This document shows, in pieces, positions 1 to 9,382 of a stretch of DNA of 18,771 nucleotides; positions within the stretch are counted from its first letter, which is position 1; the number at the start of each line of letters is the position of its first letter. A model generated the notes under the pieces. The model searched no databases. It was given only the letters and a program-made list of their open reading frames with translations, and was not told the origin of the DNA. The DNA comes from Agrocybe praecox (lineage: Eukaryota; Basidiomycota; Agaricomycetes; Agaricales; Agrocybaceae): the NCBI GenBank assembly GCA_964017145.1, contig CAXHKQ010000092.1, positions 1 to 18,771 of the forward strand, written 5' to 3'. A program made the position numbers and the translations under genes.

Positions 1-460
1 TTGTGAATTCAAATTCGATCCTTATACAAATATATGAGTAGTTCCATCAATGACAAATTATGGTAGAATTAAAATAATTTGTCTAGTATTTGGGAATGGA
101 AGTAATACCAATACTTTAAAATCGACAATTGTTTCTTCCTATATAAACTTCTTCTTCCTACATAAAAATGCAACAGTTACGAAAAACTGATATATGGCTC
201 AAATACACCGAATTTCTTCTATTTAATTTCTTATTATGGTACATTTGATAAGCTTATCGTATTGCTAATCACGACCTTTCTAGGTGGTAGAGAACAGAAG
301 GAAATCATAATTAAATCGTGTTCGGATTCGGATCCAATTCAACATAGGATCAATTAATACATAAAAATGCAGCAGTTACGAATAACTGATATATGAATCA
401 AATACACCGAATTTAATAGATTTAATTTTTTACTATGGCACTGTTGATACTGTTGATATC
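1..460. repeat. AT-rich region with an internal direct duplication
   Basis: No gene is seen here. A block of about 90 bp at roughly 163-252 (beginning with a CTACATAAAAATGCA-like motif and running through a CAAATACACCGAATTT motif) recurs at roughly 357-447, about 194 bp downstream, with scattered substitutions. A second block at about 277-320 (CCTTTCTAGGTGGTAGA then AATCATAATT.AATCGTGT) recurs at about 817-862, on the other side of the inverted-repeat element at 463-792. The two duplications flank that element. This suggests that the sequence hosting it was duplicated before or with the insertion. Confidence 0.6.
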
Positions 461-465
461 AACAG
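450..465. repeat. Perfect 16-bp palindrome
   Basis: CTGTTGATATCAACAG reads the same on both strands. It overlaps the start of the repeat-element core at 463. It may be the edge of the element or a chance palindrome; no function is claimed. Confidence 0.6.
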
Positions 466-792
466 CGTTACCGTGCAATAAAAGTGATAATTAGTGAAGA
501 AGGTGCAGTTGTTGCAGATTTGTAATCAGTTTGTTTAGTTTGGTAGCTTGTACTCTTGTGCATCTTTCAAGCAGTCTCATGGTAATATATTATATATGGA
601 TAGATAAAAACGTTATCCACGGGGATAGGCCAACACAAACTTAAACATGAGATATCCGCAAATGTCTGAGGCCATGTCGGAATAAACAACTTACGCCAAT
701 ATCTTCGAAAGCTATACATCGAACCTTTGTTTTGCCGAATTTGTGATTAGGAGATAAAAGCACGTCAGATAAGTGTATAGAGAAGGCCGGTA
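463..792 (+). mobile_element. Unclassified inverted-repeat transposable element, copy 1 (core plus right arm)
   Basis: The core (about 463-620, starting CAGCGTTACCGTGCAA) matches 13519-13720 in the same orientation. It lacks about 45 bp that copy 2 has just after its GTGCA motif. The following arm (about 626-792, containing AACTTACGCCAATATCTTCG) is the reverse complement of the arm at about 13276-13444 that precedes the core in copy 2. So the family appears to be built as inverted arm, core, arm; copy 1 keeps core and right arm, copy 2 keeps left arm and core. The outer end reads GGCCGGTA here and TACCGGCC in copy 2, which suggests a TA at the boundary. No transposase signature is recognised. 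It could be a DNA transposon or a foldback/MITE relative. Confidence 0.6.
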
Positions 793-1000
793 ATGTTGGT
801 TGATGTCTAGGGTAACCTTTCTAGGTGGTAGAAAACGGAAGAAAATCATAATTGAATCGTGTCCTCAGAGGCCCCACCCTGTACTACTGATAACATTTGT
901 ACTTCAATTTAGTCATTCCTATTTAAATGTTGTTATTGACATCCGTATTTTCTTCGCTTCCCCTGTCTACAGACCCGTTTCCAACATCAACATCGCAAAC

Positions 1001-1431
1001 ATGGCCACCGAAGCGGCCGAGATCACGCACATCCGCGACGAGGATGTGCTGCGCAACATGTGGCATCGCACCGAGGACTTTGGCCGCAAGAAGGAGATCC
1101 GGGCGCACATGTATCGGCTGCGCGAGGAGCGGCTGCGCCAGCTGTACGAGGCGGACAACGATCTGACGACGACATCGACGCAATCGTCGCAATCGTCCCA
1201 ATCGTCGGCAACGACGACGTCGACGTCGACGACGAAAGAGCGCAGCTCTGCGACTCATTCGACGACATCGATGACGGTGACGGCTAAGGCGGTCGTGGCG
1301 GCTGCAGAGCAACATGAGGTGACGGGCAAAGCGACGTCGCTGCTGGCGCCCAGTCAGGAGACGCTGTTGGCCGACCAGAGCTATCAGAGTTTCAAGACGA
1401 AGGAGGTGCGCGACTCGGAGAGTCCGACGAG
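1001..1431 (+). CDS. Smoothelin-like protein, first visible coding exon
   Basis: This exon starts after a good acceptor (CCCCTGTCTACAG, ending at 972), so the exon itself is about 973-1431. ATG 1001 lies in a strong insect context (GCAAACATGG) and is chosen as the start, giving 143 full codons plus two bases. Residues 13-49 form a smoothelin-type helical motif (DEDVLRN..HRTEDF..KKEIRAH then RLREERLRQL), as in the motifs that precede the calponin-homology domain in smoothelins. The rest is Ser/Thr-rich, low-complexity sequence. Smoothelins are actin-associated cytoskeletal proteins, and an insect counterpart in Drosophila is, as I recall, CG34417. The exon ends with AG before the donor GTGAGT at 1432; AG joins the C at 3241 to make a Ser codon, confirming the splice. 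The in-frame extension upstream to 800 crosses the acceptor and repeat DNA and is not used. A preceding exon, probably untranslated, lies outside or unseen. Confidence 0.85.
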
Positions 1432-1476
1432 GTGAGTCTTACAAATAACGATCAGAAGCCTAGGCTATGGGTAGTA

Positions 1477-2786
1477 CAGGGTCCGGCACTCGATGTGATA
1501 CATGTTCAACAGGCTGTAACTTTGGTTTGGTTAGAGATTTTTATTCAATTCAAAATATAAAATGTTTGAAAATGTTTAAATATAAAGAAACATTTTACTT
1601 TGTCTCGATATGACCACCTTTCGCATTGACTATGGCCCTTAAACGGTTGTAAAACGAATCACACGTTGACCGCAAGTAGCATTGGGGTATTTTGGCCCAC
1701 TCACGAACAATGGCTGTTTTCTGCGACTCGAGACTGCTGTGTTTTACAGCTCGGACCTTCTGCTCTAACATGGACCAGACAGAAAATTCCATCGGGTTCG
1801 CGTCTGGTGAATTCGATAGCTATTGAGTAGCAGAAATGAAGTTCGGAACGTTGTTTTGCAACCATTCTTGGTTGATGCGTGCTTTGTGTGACGGTGCTGA
1901 GTCTTGCTGGAAGGTCCATGGTTTTCAACCGAAGTGTTTTGCTGCCAATGGCTTCAGAGCACCCTTTGAAACGTGTCTCGATAGAATGCAGCATTGACCT
2001 TGGCGCCAGGCTCTATAAACACAATTGGTGAGCGTCGATCAGCAGTTACAGCGGCCCAAACCATGACCTGCGGTAGGTGCTGCTTCCTCGTCGCCAACCT
2101 TAGACTCAAACTATCGCTGGAGCGTTCGGCCAAGTAAACGCGATCATTTTGGGAGTTGACAAACTGCTCAATCGTGAATATCTTCTCGTCAAAAAATACG
2201 ATAGAAGGGAGTTCGCCATCGGCGGCCAAGCGAAGCAACTGCTTCAATCTATCGAGCCCAACTCTCTTTTGGCTCGAACTGAGATCGTGAACTTTCTTGA
2301 TCTTGTACGGCTTGACCTTCAGCTTATTTTTGAGTATTCTTCGAACACTACGGTCCGAGATCTTCAGCTCCTTGGCCAATCGATTCGCACTCTATCGAGG
2401 ATTCTGTTGGATGCGTTTCTTCACTCTTAGGACCATCTCCGGAGCGGTTGCACTTTCATATGGCCACCTTCATGGCGTTTCGAACAGCTTCCAGTAGCGT
2501 TATATCGATTAATGGTACGATACACCAACAGTCGACTTACGCCGTGGCCACAGGGCCTATGAACAATCTGAGCTGGTGTGTTTCACTCTAGATTTATTCA
2601 AATTACACTGTTGTATTTGTCTTCCATTGCCTCTAACTTTTGATTTGATCAAAGTTGGGGAAAATGCTTTCGAAGGCTTATGAACAATGCTTGGAACTGT
2701 CATTTTGCAAAATTGCAGATTTCTGCGAGCACTACGCCTACTATGAGAGTTAAATGAAATTTATATCACATCGAGTGCCGGACCCT
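1477..2786 (-). mobile_element. Tc1/mariner-superfamily element, degenerate, about 1.31 kb
   Basis: A 23-bp perfect terminal inverted repeat bounds it: left 1478-1500 (AGGGTCCGGCACTCGATG...) and right 2764-2786 (reverse complement). TA dinucleotides lie at 1475-1476 and 2786-2787, so the target TA is present but the right boundary is slightly blurred, the left end reading TA-CAGGGT and the right TA-GGGT. The 1.31-kb size and one minus-strand transposase reading are typical of mariner-like elements. The element sits wholly inside an intron, so splicing would remove it. Confidence 0.9.
1595..2627 (-). pseudogene. Mariner-type transposase pseudogene (DD37E-like spacing)
   Basis: The family cuts and pastes DNA through a DDE/D catalytic triad after binding its own terminal repeats. 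Reading on the minus strand, a plausible ATG is at 2627, giving about 340 codons, the usual size. An HTH-type segment (RTINRYNATGS) is near 2500, then AKELKISDRSVRRILKN (about 2325-2378). The first catalytic Asp is in IVFFDEKIF, followed by TIEQFVNSQNDRVY; the second is in QQDSAPSHKA (about 1890-1900); the third position is in SPDANPMEF (about 1785-1805). Counting the internal stop as one residue, 37 residues separate the second D from the E. It is broken by in-frame stops at 2392-2394, 1925-1927 and 1820-1822, a frameshift near 1957, a probable frameshift near 2460, and stops near the start. It is therefore inactive. Similar motifs occur in the mariner relic at 9383-10489. Confidence 0.85.
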
Positions 2787-2809
2787 AGATAGCGAGAAAA
2801 TCACCCATT

Positions 2810-3022
2810 TTAATCTATAGGAATCATATTCCTACTATATTTCGAGATCTTTCTAGACTGTAGCCAATTGTAGCTCACATCTTCTCCAGGTGTCTTAACT
2901 GTTGAAATCCAACGAAACCATCGCAGGAGATCGATATCGATATAATCCTGACACACGTATATCTTTATTTTGCCTCTTGTTTCTACCTGTAAGGGATTCT
3001 TCGATTGCTTCCATCGGGCCAT
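2810..3022 (-). other. Unrecognised minus-strand open frame in the intron
   Basis: A 70-codon frame runs from an ATG at 3022 to a stop at 2810, with a non-low-complexity composition (for example QDYIDIDLLRWFRWISTVKT). No Kozak-like context, splice partner or poly(A) signal supports expression. It could be a decayed fragment of a mobile element or chance. I do not recognise a family. Confidence 0.2.
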
Positions 3023-3240
3023 GACTGCCCCCTTGTCAGTATAGACCTCAATTCATTCTTTGAAACGCTGCACTGCAATTTACTCTTAAGACATCAGCAT
3101 TTCTGAACAGCATAAGTCGTTCCTGCACAGCACCTGATTGCTTCATCGAAAAAAGTAACCACTTTTATGGAATCTGTATTTGATATTAAGAGAATAAATC
3201 GATTCTTATACCTTCTAACATGCTTCTTCCATCCGTGTAG

Positions 3241-6200
3241 CGATCGCAAGCACCAATCGGCAGTCGACCGATCATCAGCGACGACCAAACAATCGTCGAC
3301 CACCAGCTCCAGCTGGCGCTCCGAACTGAAGTCGACCGCTGAATCGCCGACTGCTGACCTAATCATCACAACCACCACCACCACAACCAAGCATCCGAAA
3401 CCATCCGCTCCGCCAATCGACATCGAGCTAGACTTGCAGCCAACTTCCATCGACCACGAAGCTGCGACCACAACCACTTCTTCCGACGTCGACGTCGTCC
3501 ACTCGGCCCGCCACGTCGAGCACCCCGACGCCGACACCGAGATCATCACCGAGCACCAGCAGCTCGCCGACGGCCGCCATCTGCGCTCGCAAACGGTTCG
3601 CTCGCAGCGCGACAACGGCCGCGAAAAGACCGAATTCAGCTCGCAGCAGCAGAGCTGCATGCAGGAGACTGAAGGCATCAACGAAGCCGACGGTGGCGCC
3701 ATCACCAAGGAACGGACCAGCGAGTTCCGTCGCACGCAGCAGGAGCAGTTCATCGACACGGAGCGCCAGGCAGCGGATGGAGAAGTGGCGAACGCCAACA
3801 ACGACAACGGCGGCTTCCGACGCAGCCAGGTCACGCGCACCACTCAGCAGCACGAGTACTTTGTCAGCACGCTGCGGAGCACTTCACCACCACCATCGAT
3901 GGCCTCGTCGCCGAAGGCACCATCGTCTCGGGCCAGCCACAGCCCGAGTCCGACGCGCGCCTCCTCGAAGATCAGCTCGCGTGCTTCGAGCACCAATCAG
4001 AGCCGCTCCTCGAGTCGCTCGCCCGACCGCCAGCCGTTCTTCCTCAGCGATGAGCAGCGCGAGAAGTTGCTCGCCCAGCAGCAGCAGCGACGCGCCAATC
4101 AGCTGCAGCGCAGCGAGACGTACGAGGAGCGCTGCCGTCAGATCCTGGGCATGTCGCAGAACGGATCGCGGCGCAGCTCGGCCGCCGATGAGGAGCGTTC
4201 GTCGAGGTCGAGCAGTCCGGCCAAGTCGGTGTCGCCGACGGGGCGCAGGCTGCTGGGCGATTCGAGGTCGAGCAGTCCGGCGGCGACCAACAAGGTTCGA
4301 ACGACAGTCACGACGACGGTGAGGGATCAGCGGTCGAGGAGTCCGGCGAAGACGGTTGTTGAAGAATCAGTGCAGAAGCGCGTAGAGACTACCGTTCGTG
4401 ATCAGCGTCAGTCAAGTCAGTCGAAGACTGTTACTGTAGATTCGGAACAGAAGCGCGGAACAACTGAGATTAGATCTACAACTAAGACCGTTCGGGAGCA
4501 GCGTCCGAAGAGTCCGGCAAAGTCTCAGACCGATTCTTCCTCTGTGCAGAAGCGTGAGTCTAACGTTGCCACAACGACCGAAGTTACGACGAAGAAGGTC
4601 AAATCCGCCACGGAACAGCGAACAATCTCACGTGAAACTTCGCCGACAAAACCGGCTCCGAAGTCTACAACTTCATCTGTTCAAATGACGGTCGATGTTC
4701 AGAAGAAGCGAAACGCATCTCCCAAACGTGGAATTTCACCCACCAAACCGGTCGCAAAGTCTTCAACTCCGCAACAAACATCCGTCACAATGACTGTCGA
4801 TGTGCAGCAGAAGCGCAATGCGTCTCCCAAACGTCCCACTAGTCCAACGACTAAGCGCGAGACATCGCCCACCAAACCAACCAATCACGTCTCCAGTGCC
4901 ACCATCGTTCTGTCGCCCGCGTCCAAGCGACGCGTCCAGAAGCAGCCCCTGATCGCTGTCGATCGAGTGACAACAACAACGTCCACGTCAACGTCCAACA
5001 AATCCACATCGACCGCTGCGCGTCGCCAACACCACCAGATCACCGAGCGCAAGGACTCCGCTCCGGTCTACGGAAAGAACACCGCCAACGGCAGCAACGA
5101 CATCTCCGATCATTCGCCAGCCAAAATCGTGCGGTCTTCCACTTCAGACGGAGTCGTTCGACCAGCTTCGGCAACCTCTCTCAAAACAACCAGCCAACGT
5201 CCGCAGAAATGCCTGGCCACCAAAACGCTGACCGTTGGCGCTACGACTGCAGCAGAATCGGCAGTCAACTCGAAGACCTCGCGACTTTTGCACTCCTCAG
5301 ACTTTGCCGACGTCCAGATCGACATTCAGCTGGCCAAGTCTTCGCGTGAACCCTCCCCAGATCGCCTGGTGCCCACGCCCGTCTCGCCGAATGCGGACGA
5401 CTTTACGGACGGCGGACCGCCTCGTTTTCCGGACACCGTTGTGGAGCCAGATGATGGGCGACAGTCGCCGCAGCGCGGCTCGCAAAGGAGGCGCCAGACG
5501 GTCGATGAGGGCCGGTGTCGGATCACCGAGGTGGAGTACGAGGATGTGGAGAGCGAGGTCGAGGAAGTGGAAGAGGAGGAAGAGGTCATCAAGCGTGAAG
5601 CCAAGGAAAACGAGATATCTTCAACGATCGAAGCCGCCGTCGACGCCGACGATCCAAGCCTGCTCTCCGTGCAGGACAAAGTCGCCAACATGCTGCACAC
5701 TGTCGAAGAGGCAGCACACACGCGCCCCTCGGTGGCCTTCGAGACCAAGCACTCGGGCGGTCTGGCGAGCAATGTCAGCGGCAAGATCAGCCAGTTCATC
5801 ACGATCGCCGAGAATCTGAGCAAGCAATCGGTCTCGCGACCTTTCAGCTTGCCAATGGCCAAGCAGACCGTAAGCCGAGTGGTTTCGGATGCAGCTTCCA
5901 CGGTTGATCTGGACGATCGCGAACTGCTGACCGTCACCGATGGCGATCAGTGTCTGTTGAGCGTGTCGGACAAGATCAGCCGATTCACGGCGGCCGCACA
6001 GTCGCCGGAACCGATAGCAGCGGCGCCGGCGCAAAAGTCACCGAGACTGGTGGCCACTGTGGAGCGAAGGTTGTCCAGGCAGCAGTCGCATGATCAGTCG
6101 CCCGTGGCGATGGAGGTGGACGTCGATGAGGTAGAGTTGCGGCATCCGGTGGGCCGGCGGAGTTCAACGGAACTGCAGCGGGTGCGATCGATATTTGAGC

Positions 6201-6299
6201 GGAAGAGCAGCACGGAGCAGGCGGAGGAGCAGGTGGAGGTGGATCGTAGAGGTGGTGCGAGGGAGCGCAACAGTGGGAGCAGGGACCTCAAACTAACCG
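3241..6299 (+). CDS. Smoothelin-like protein, large central exon (disordered SP/TK-rich region)
   Basis: This 3059-nt exon encodes residues 144-1163 of the joined protein (counting from ATG 1001) and ends with one base of a Gly/Asp-type split codon. Most of it is predicted disordered: Ser/Thr/Arg-rich, with dense SPAK, SPTK, SPKR and RSSSPA motifs (about residues 370-700) that look like proline-directed phosphorylation sites. A 35-codon unit (MTVDVQ[K/Q]KRNASPKR) is duplicated in tandem at 4685 and 4790. An acidic run (VESEVEEVEEEEEV) follows near 5545-5590. The C-terminal third has three related motifs: LLSVQDKVANMLHTVEEA near 5660, SGKISQFITIAENL near 5777 and LLSVSDKISRFTAAAQ near 5954. 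The exon ends with VRSIFERKSSTEQ. The role is inferred from the smoothelin motifs in the flanking exons: a cytoplasmic actin- or muscle-associated scaffold. The ORF opens upstream at 3167, but that portion is intron. Confidence 0.88.
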
Positions 6300-6361
6300 G
6301 TGAGTAATTGGAGTTAATTTGCAATAAGACAACCACTCATTATGTACTTATATCCCTACAG
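6300..6361 (+). other. 62-bp intron of the smoothelin-like gene
   Basis: The donor is CCG|GTGAGT at 6300 and the acceptor CTTATATCCCTACAG ends at 6361. Splicing joins G to AC as an Asp codon and opens a frame through to 8340. The size is typical of short dipteran introns. Confidence 0.88.
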
Positions 6362-8340
6362 ACATTGGGGTCTTCAAGCGCGACTCCTCCACACCATCGT
6401 CCACCACAACAACCAACAACAACAACTCTACACACCACTCAGCCACTAACACGAAACACGAAACCAACGACATTTCTGCACACGTTTCAACCACAAAGAC
6501 TACCAACTTTGACAAGCTGGCAAATCGCACCGTCAAGAAGGATCTGTCCAAAACGTATGCAGAGAAAGAAGCAAGAAATTCGAAACCCATTCCCATGTCC
6601 GCCGACAACATTGTGCTCGACCTGAAGCGCGTTGCCTCGTTCAATCGCAAGATGGCGGCCGAGCACGATGGCGGCGGCGAGAAGCCCTCGTACATGGGCC
6701 ATACGGTGTGCTCGCTGGAGCACAGCCGACGAAACAGCAATGGAACACCGACGGAGGTGCCACCGATGGCCGAGTCGCCGACAAAAACGAATGGCGGCCG
6801 CTTCGATGCGCAGCTGACGCGCACAAACTCACAAAGAGCAACGGCTACGGCCTCGTTTACGACTTCTTCGTCGACGCCGTCGCCACGTCGCAAGAGTAGC
6901 AGCAACGAGCCGCCACCGCCGACCAATGGCCACCATCAGCAGCCTGCCCCCGCAGCCGCCGCTCAGCTGCAAGACCTCCAGATCGAAGAGTGCTTCGACG
7001 TCTCGCGACTGCAGCAGTTGCTCGACACTGTTTCGGACTACGAACAACGTCGCCGGATTCGGGCGCAAATCCGCATCGCCAAGAAGCACAAGACTGGCGA
7101 GGATCATCAGCAGCAATCGACGACGACGATCACAGTCACAACGAAAACCTCCAGCAAGCCTTCGGCTGTGGTCGCTGAAGCGCCGAAACCTAGCAAACCG
7201 ATCGAGCAGCCCGCTGCTTCCTACGCGATGCCCAAGAAAACTCCCGCTCCGGTCGCTCAGCGCAAGCCCGCCGCGGATAGCGACAAGAAGCCCGTCTGGG
7301 CGACGCAGAACATCCTGAAGAAACCGTCCGCCCAGTCGCCGACTCCTCGGCGAGCCATCGTCAAGAAACCGGTGGCGGTCGTTCAGTCGTCGGTGACTTC
7401 GTCCTCGACGACTTCAACAGAAGCCCATCGCACGGTCGAACGAACGGTGAGCGATCAGAAGACGCCCGCGTCCGTTCGACGAACTAATGGCGGCGACTTG
7501 GACATTGCCGACTGTGTCACCTCCAGCTACGGCATTGGGCCCACCGACGAGGCTGGCAAGCCACTGTTTGGCATCTCGGCACTGAAGCGTGGCGCTTCCG
7601 GGAGGAATTTCAAACTGCCCGAACAGCCGGTCGTGGTTCCGGAACCGGAGCCGCAGCGCTCGAAGATCGAGCGGTCCATGTTTGGGCTGTCGGCGCTGCG
7701 AAGGCAGCCCAGTGAGCAGGAGTACAGCAATACGAGCAGCTCTGTTCGGGTGATCGATGAGCCTACGCTGAAGGGCAAGCAAGTCACACAATCCTCACAG
7801 TCGCGCAGCGTCTCGCACTCGAATGGCGGACGCACGGTGACGGCGACGGCCACGGCGGCCACACAGCAGCAAACGGTGACCACATCCACAAAGAAGATCT
7901 CGCTCAGTTCGCTGGATCAGTTTGCCAGCGGCATCGGAAAGCAGCAACCGTTGGAGGCCTTGGAAGGCGGAGGTGGCGGCGACAGTTTCGATGCCATTGA
8001 ATCGATGACACTGGATGACGTGGGTCCGGCGCGATCGACGGACACGCGATCGTTCCTGAACAACGGAGGCGCCAAGGTCACGGGGTTCAAGGACGTCATG
8101 GAGCGCATGCAGAATGCGGACAATGTGCGGGAGGCGGGCGATGCGGACGCGGATGCTGAGGCGAGAGCGCTGTTGAATAAGTTTTTGGGGGCGTCGTTGT
8201 TTTTGACGGGATTGGAGTCGATGGGCGGAGCGCCGCAGAAGCAAGCGACGGCGATGAAGACGTCGACGACGACGACGCAGCAGAGTGCGACTCGTGTGCA
8301 GCAGCAGCAGCAGGTGCATACGAAATCGACGGTAAGTTGA
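6362..8340 (+). CDS. Smoothelin-like protein, third coding exon (end uncertain)
   Basis: This exon continues the frame through 77 codons ahead of the first ATG (6595) of its open frame, starting IGVFKRDSS and including TNFDKLANRTVKKDLSKTYA. Then come VASFNRKMAAEH and, at residues 1372-1406 (nt 6985-7092), a second smoothelin motif: FDVSRLQQLLDTVSDYEQRR followed by RIRAQIRIAKKH. A paired motif follows: GKPLFGISALKRGAS (7555-7599) and RSMFGLSALRRQPS (7672-7713). Near the end, FKDVMERMQNADN leads to EARALLNKFLGASLFLTGLE. The exon ends in one of two ways. A strong donor ACG|GTAAGT at 8332 (phase 0) would give 1820 codons to that point and continue to further exons. Read-through instead gives two more codons and TGA 8338-8340, with AATAAA signals at 8499 and 8564. 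No calponin-homology exon is recognisable downstream in the window. Confidence 0.88.
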
Positions 8341-8498
8341 TATACATTTGCCATGATGTTGATGTTGATTATATTCAATGTATTCTATGACTCATACAAA
8401 ATATGTTATTCTAGCTTTGCTCACGTCTTCTGATAAGATGAGTTACTCTTCTGTTCAACAGAAATAATTCTAATATAAGATAATCAGTTGATTTACAT

Positions 8499-8569
8499 AA
8501 ATAAACATGTACTAAAAGCTTTGTATTTCAAATACAGCCGCCCAACATGTCTTGAAGGGATACAATAAA
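8499..8569 (+). terminator. Possible poly(A) signals for a short smoothelin-like isoform
   Basis: AATAAA occurs at 8499-8504 and 8564-8569, 160-230 bp after the TGA at 8338-8340. They would serve a transcript that reads through the donor at 8332. In AT-rich DNA such hexamers are common, so support is modest. Confidence 0.4.
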
Positions 8570-8687
8570 TAAAGATGATTATGCTATAAGAAAATATAAC
8601 GAAATTACAAATTACGCCAATTGTTCACATTGACTTTCATGTGGGAGTATCAAATATCATACGATCAAAATAACGTATTTTTCGCAG

Positions 8688-8759
8688 GCTTCGGTAAAAT
8701 TTGAAGATCGTCCTTTTTTTAGTGCGATAACAGTTAAATCAAAGGGAATGACTTTGTAA
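8688..8759 (+). CDS. Candidate small 3' exon of the smoothelin-like gene
   Basis: A pyrimidine-rich acceptor (ACGTATTTTTCGCAG, ending 8687) is followed in phase 0, the phase left by the donor at 8332, by 23 sense codons (ASVKFEDRPFFSAITVKSKG...) and TAA at 8757-8759. A weak donor (TT|GTAACG) lies just before the stop. The fit in phase and the peptide-like composition are suggestive. The length is short enough to be chance, and no poly(A) signal follows closely. Confidence 0.3.
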   Translation, partial: ASVKFEDRPFFSAITVKSKGMTL

Positions 8760-9382
8760 CGAGAATACCATTTTTGTGGCGGTTGATTTTCATCGTCGAT
8801 TTCTGCTACTTGCGAACCGATGAGAATTTTGATAATTTTGATTTGAGATTAATTACTATTTAGTCCGAAATAAGACGTAATTCTACTGTTGAATCTAATA
8901 TACTATGGAGAAGATCCGACGCTCTTTGTCCACTAAAAGAACTTCCGAATGAACTCGGGAGTGTGGTAATGGAGAAATGTTTCTTATATTGTCACACATT
9001 TATCAAAACATTTTGATCACGATTGTCAGCATATAACACATCTACGAAGTATCAATACGATTTTATACCTTGTTCGATTGCGAGTTTTGCGTTTGTCATT
9101 TCGCTTTCACACGCCCATACAAATTATTATTTTTCAATCTTCAGAGTACCAGCCATCTTACTACTGTTTTTTTTTCTTTCGATACTATTTATTTGGTTTT
9201 TAATTCAATCATCAAAGAACACAACACAATTTCACGGCTAGGACAGAACCCGTGTAACATTTACTGAAAACATATTGGGCTCCAGCGGTACTTCTACTCG
9301 TCAGAAAACAGTGCTATATCAAGACTAGACTCAATGATACGTGAATTAATACGAACTGATAATAATATTGCACCGAATTCTA
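8760..9382. other. AT-rich noncoding stretch
   Basis: No credible gene is seen. The + strand frames at 9023-9267 are low-complexity, hydrophobic translations of T-rich DNA. At about 9235-9330 a segment (CGGCTAGG.CAGA...AGTGCT.TATC.AGACT) resembles 14652-14745 with collinear spacing, marking a diverged dispersed repeat. The mariner relic starts immediately after, at 9383. Confidence 0.45.
9235..9330 (+). repeat. Diverged dispersed repeat, copy 1
   Basis: CGGCTAGG at 9235 and AGTGCTATATCAAGACT at 9310 lie 75 bp apart. Near-identical anchors at 14652 and 14728 lie 76 bp apart in the same orientation. The intervening sequence is poorly conserved, so only the ends are firm. Confidence 0.4.

Larger units (their letters stand above)
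1432..3240 (+). other. Intron of the smoothelin-like gene (1.8 kb)
   Basis: The donor is AG|GTGAGT at 1432 and the acceptor is CTTCTTCCATCCGTGTAG ending at 3240; joining the exons keeps the frame in phase 2. Most of its length (1477-2786) is a dead mariner inserted on the minus strand. The remainder (2787-3240) is unique AT-rich sequence with one 70-codon minus-strand open frame at 2810-3022 that I do not recognise. Confidence 0.8.

Noticed and set aside
800..1000. In-frame upstream extension of the first smoothelin exon to an earlier ATG
   Set aside because: It crosses a good acceptor at 972 and a duplicated noncoding repeat at 817-862; ATG 1001 has the better context.
923..1315. Minus-strand 130-codon Arg-rich frame over the first smoothelin exon
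   Set aside because: It is the antisense shadow of GC-rich, GACGACGTCG-type coding sequence; no motifs.
3094..3853. Long minus-strand frames opposite the large exon (also 5326-5937 and 7795-8378)
   Set aside because: They are antisense shadows of low-complexity Ser/Thr-rich coding sequence; the sense strand has consistent splice phases and motifs.
6308..6625. + strand 105-codon Thr/Pro-rich frame
   Set aside because: It is a frame-shifted reading of the start of exon 3; the spliced frame from 6362 joins exon 2 in phase and runs to 8340.
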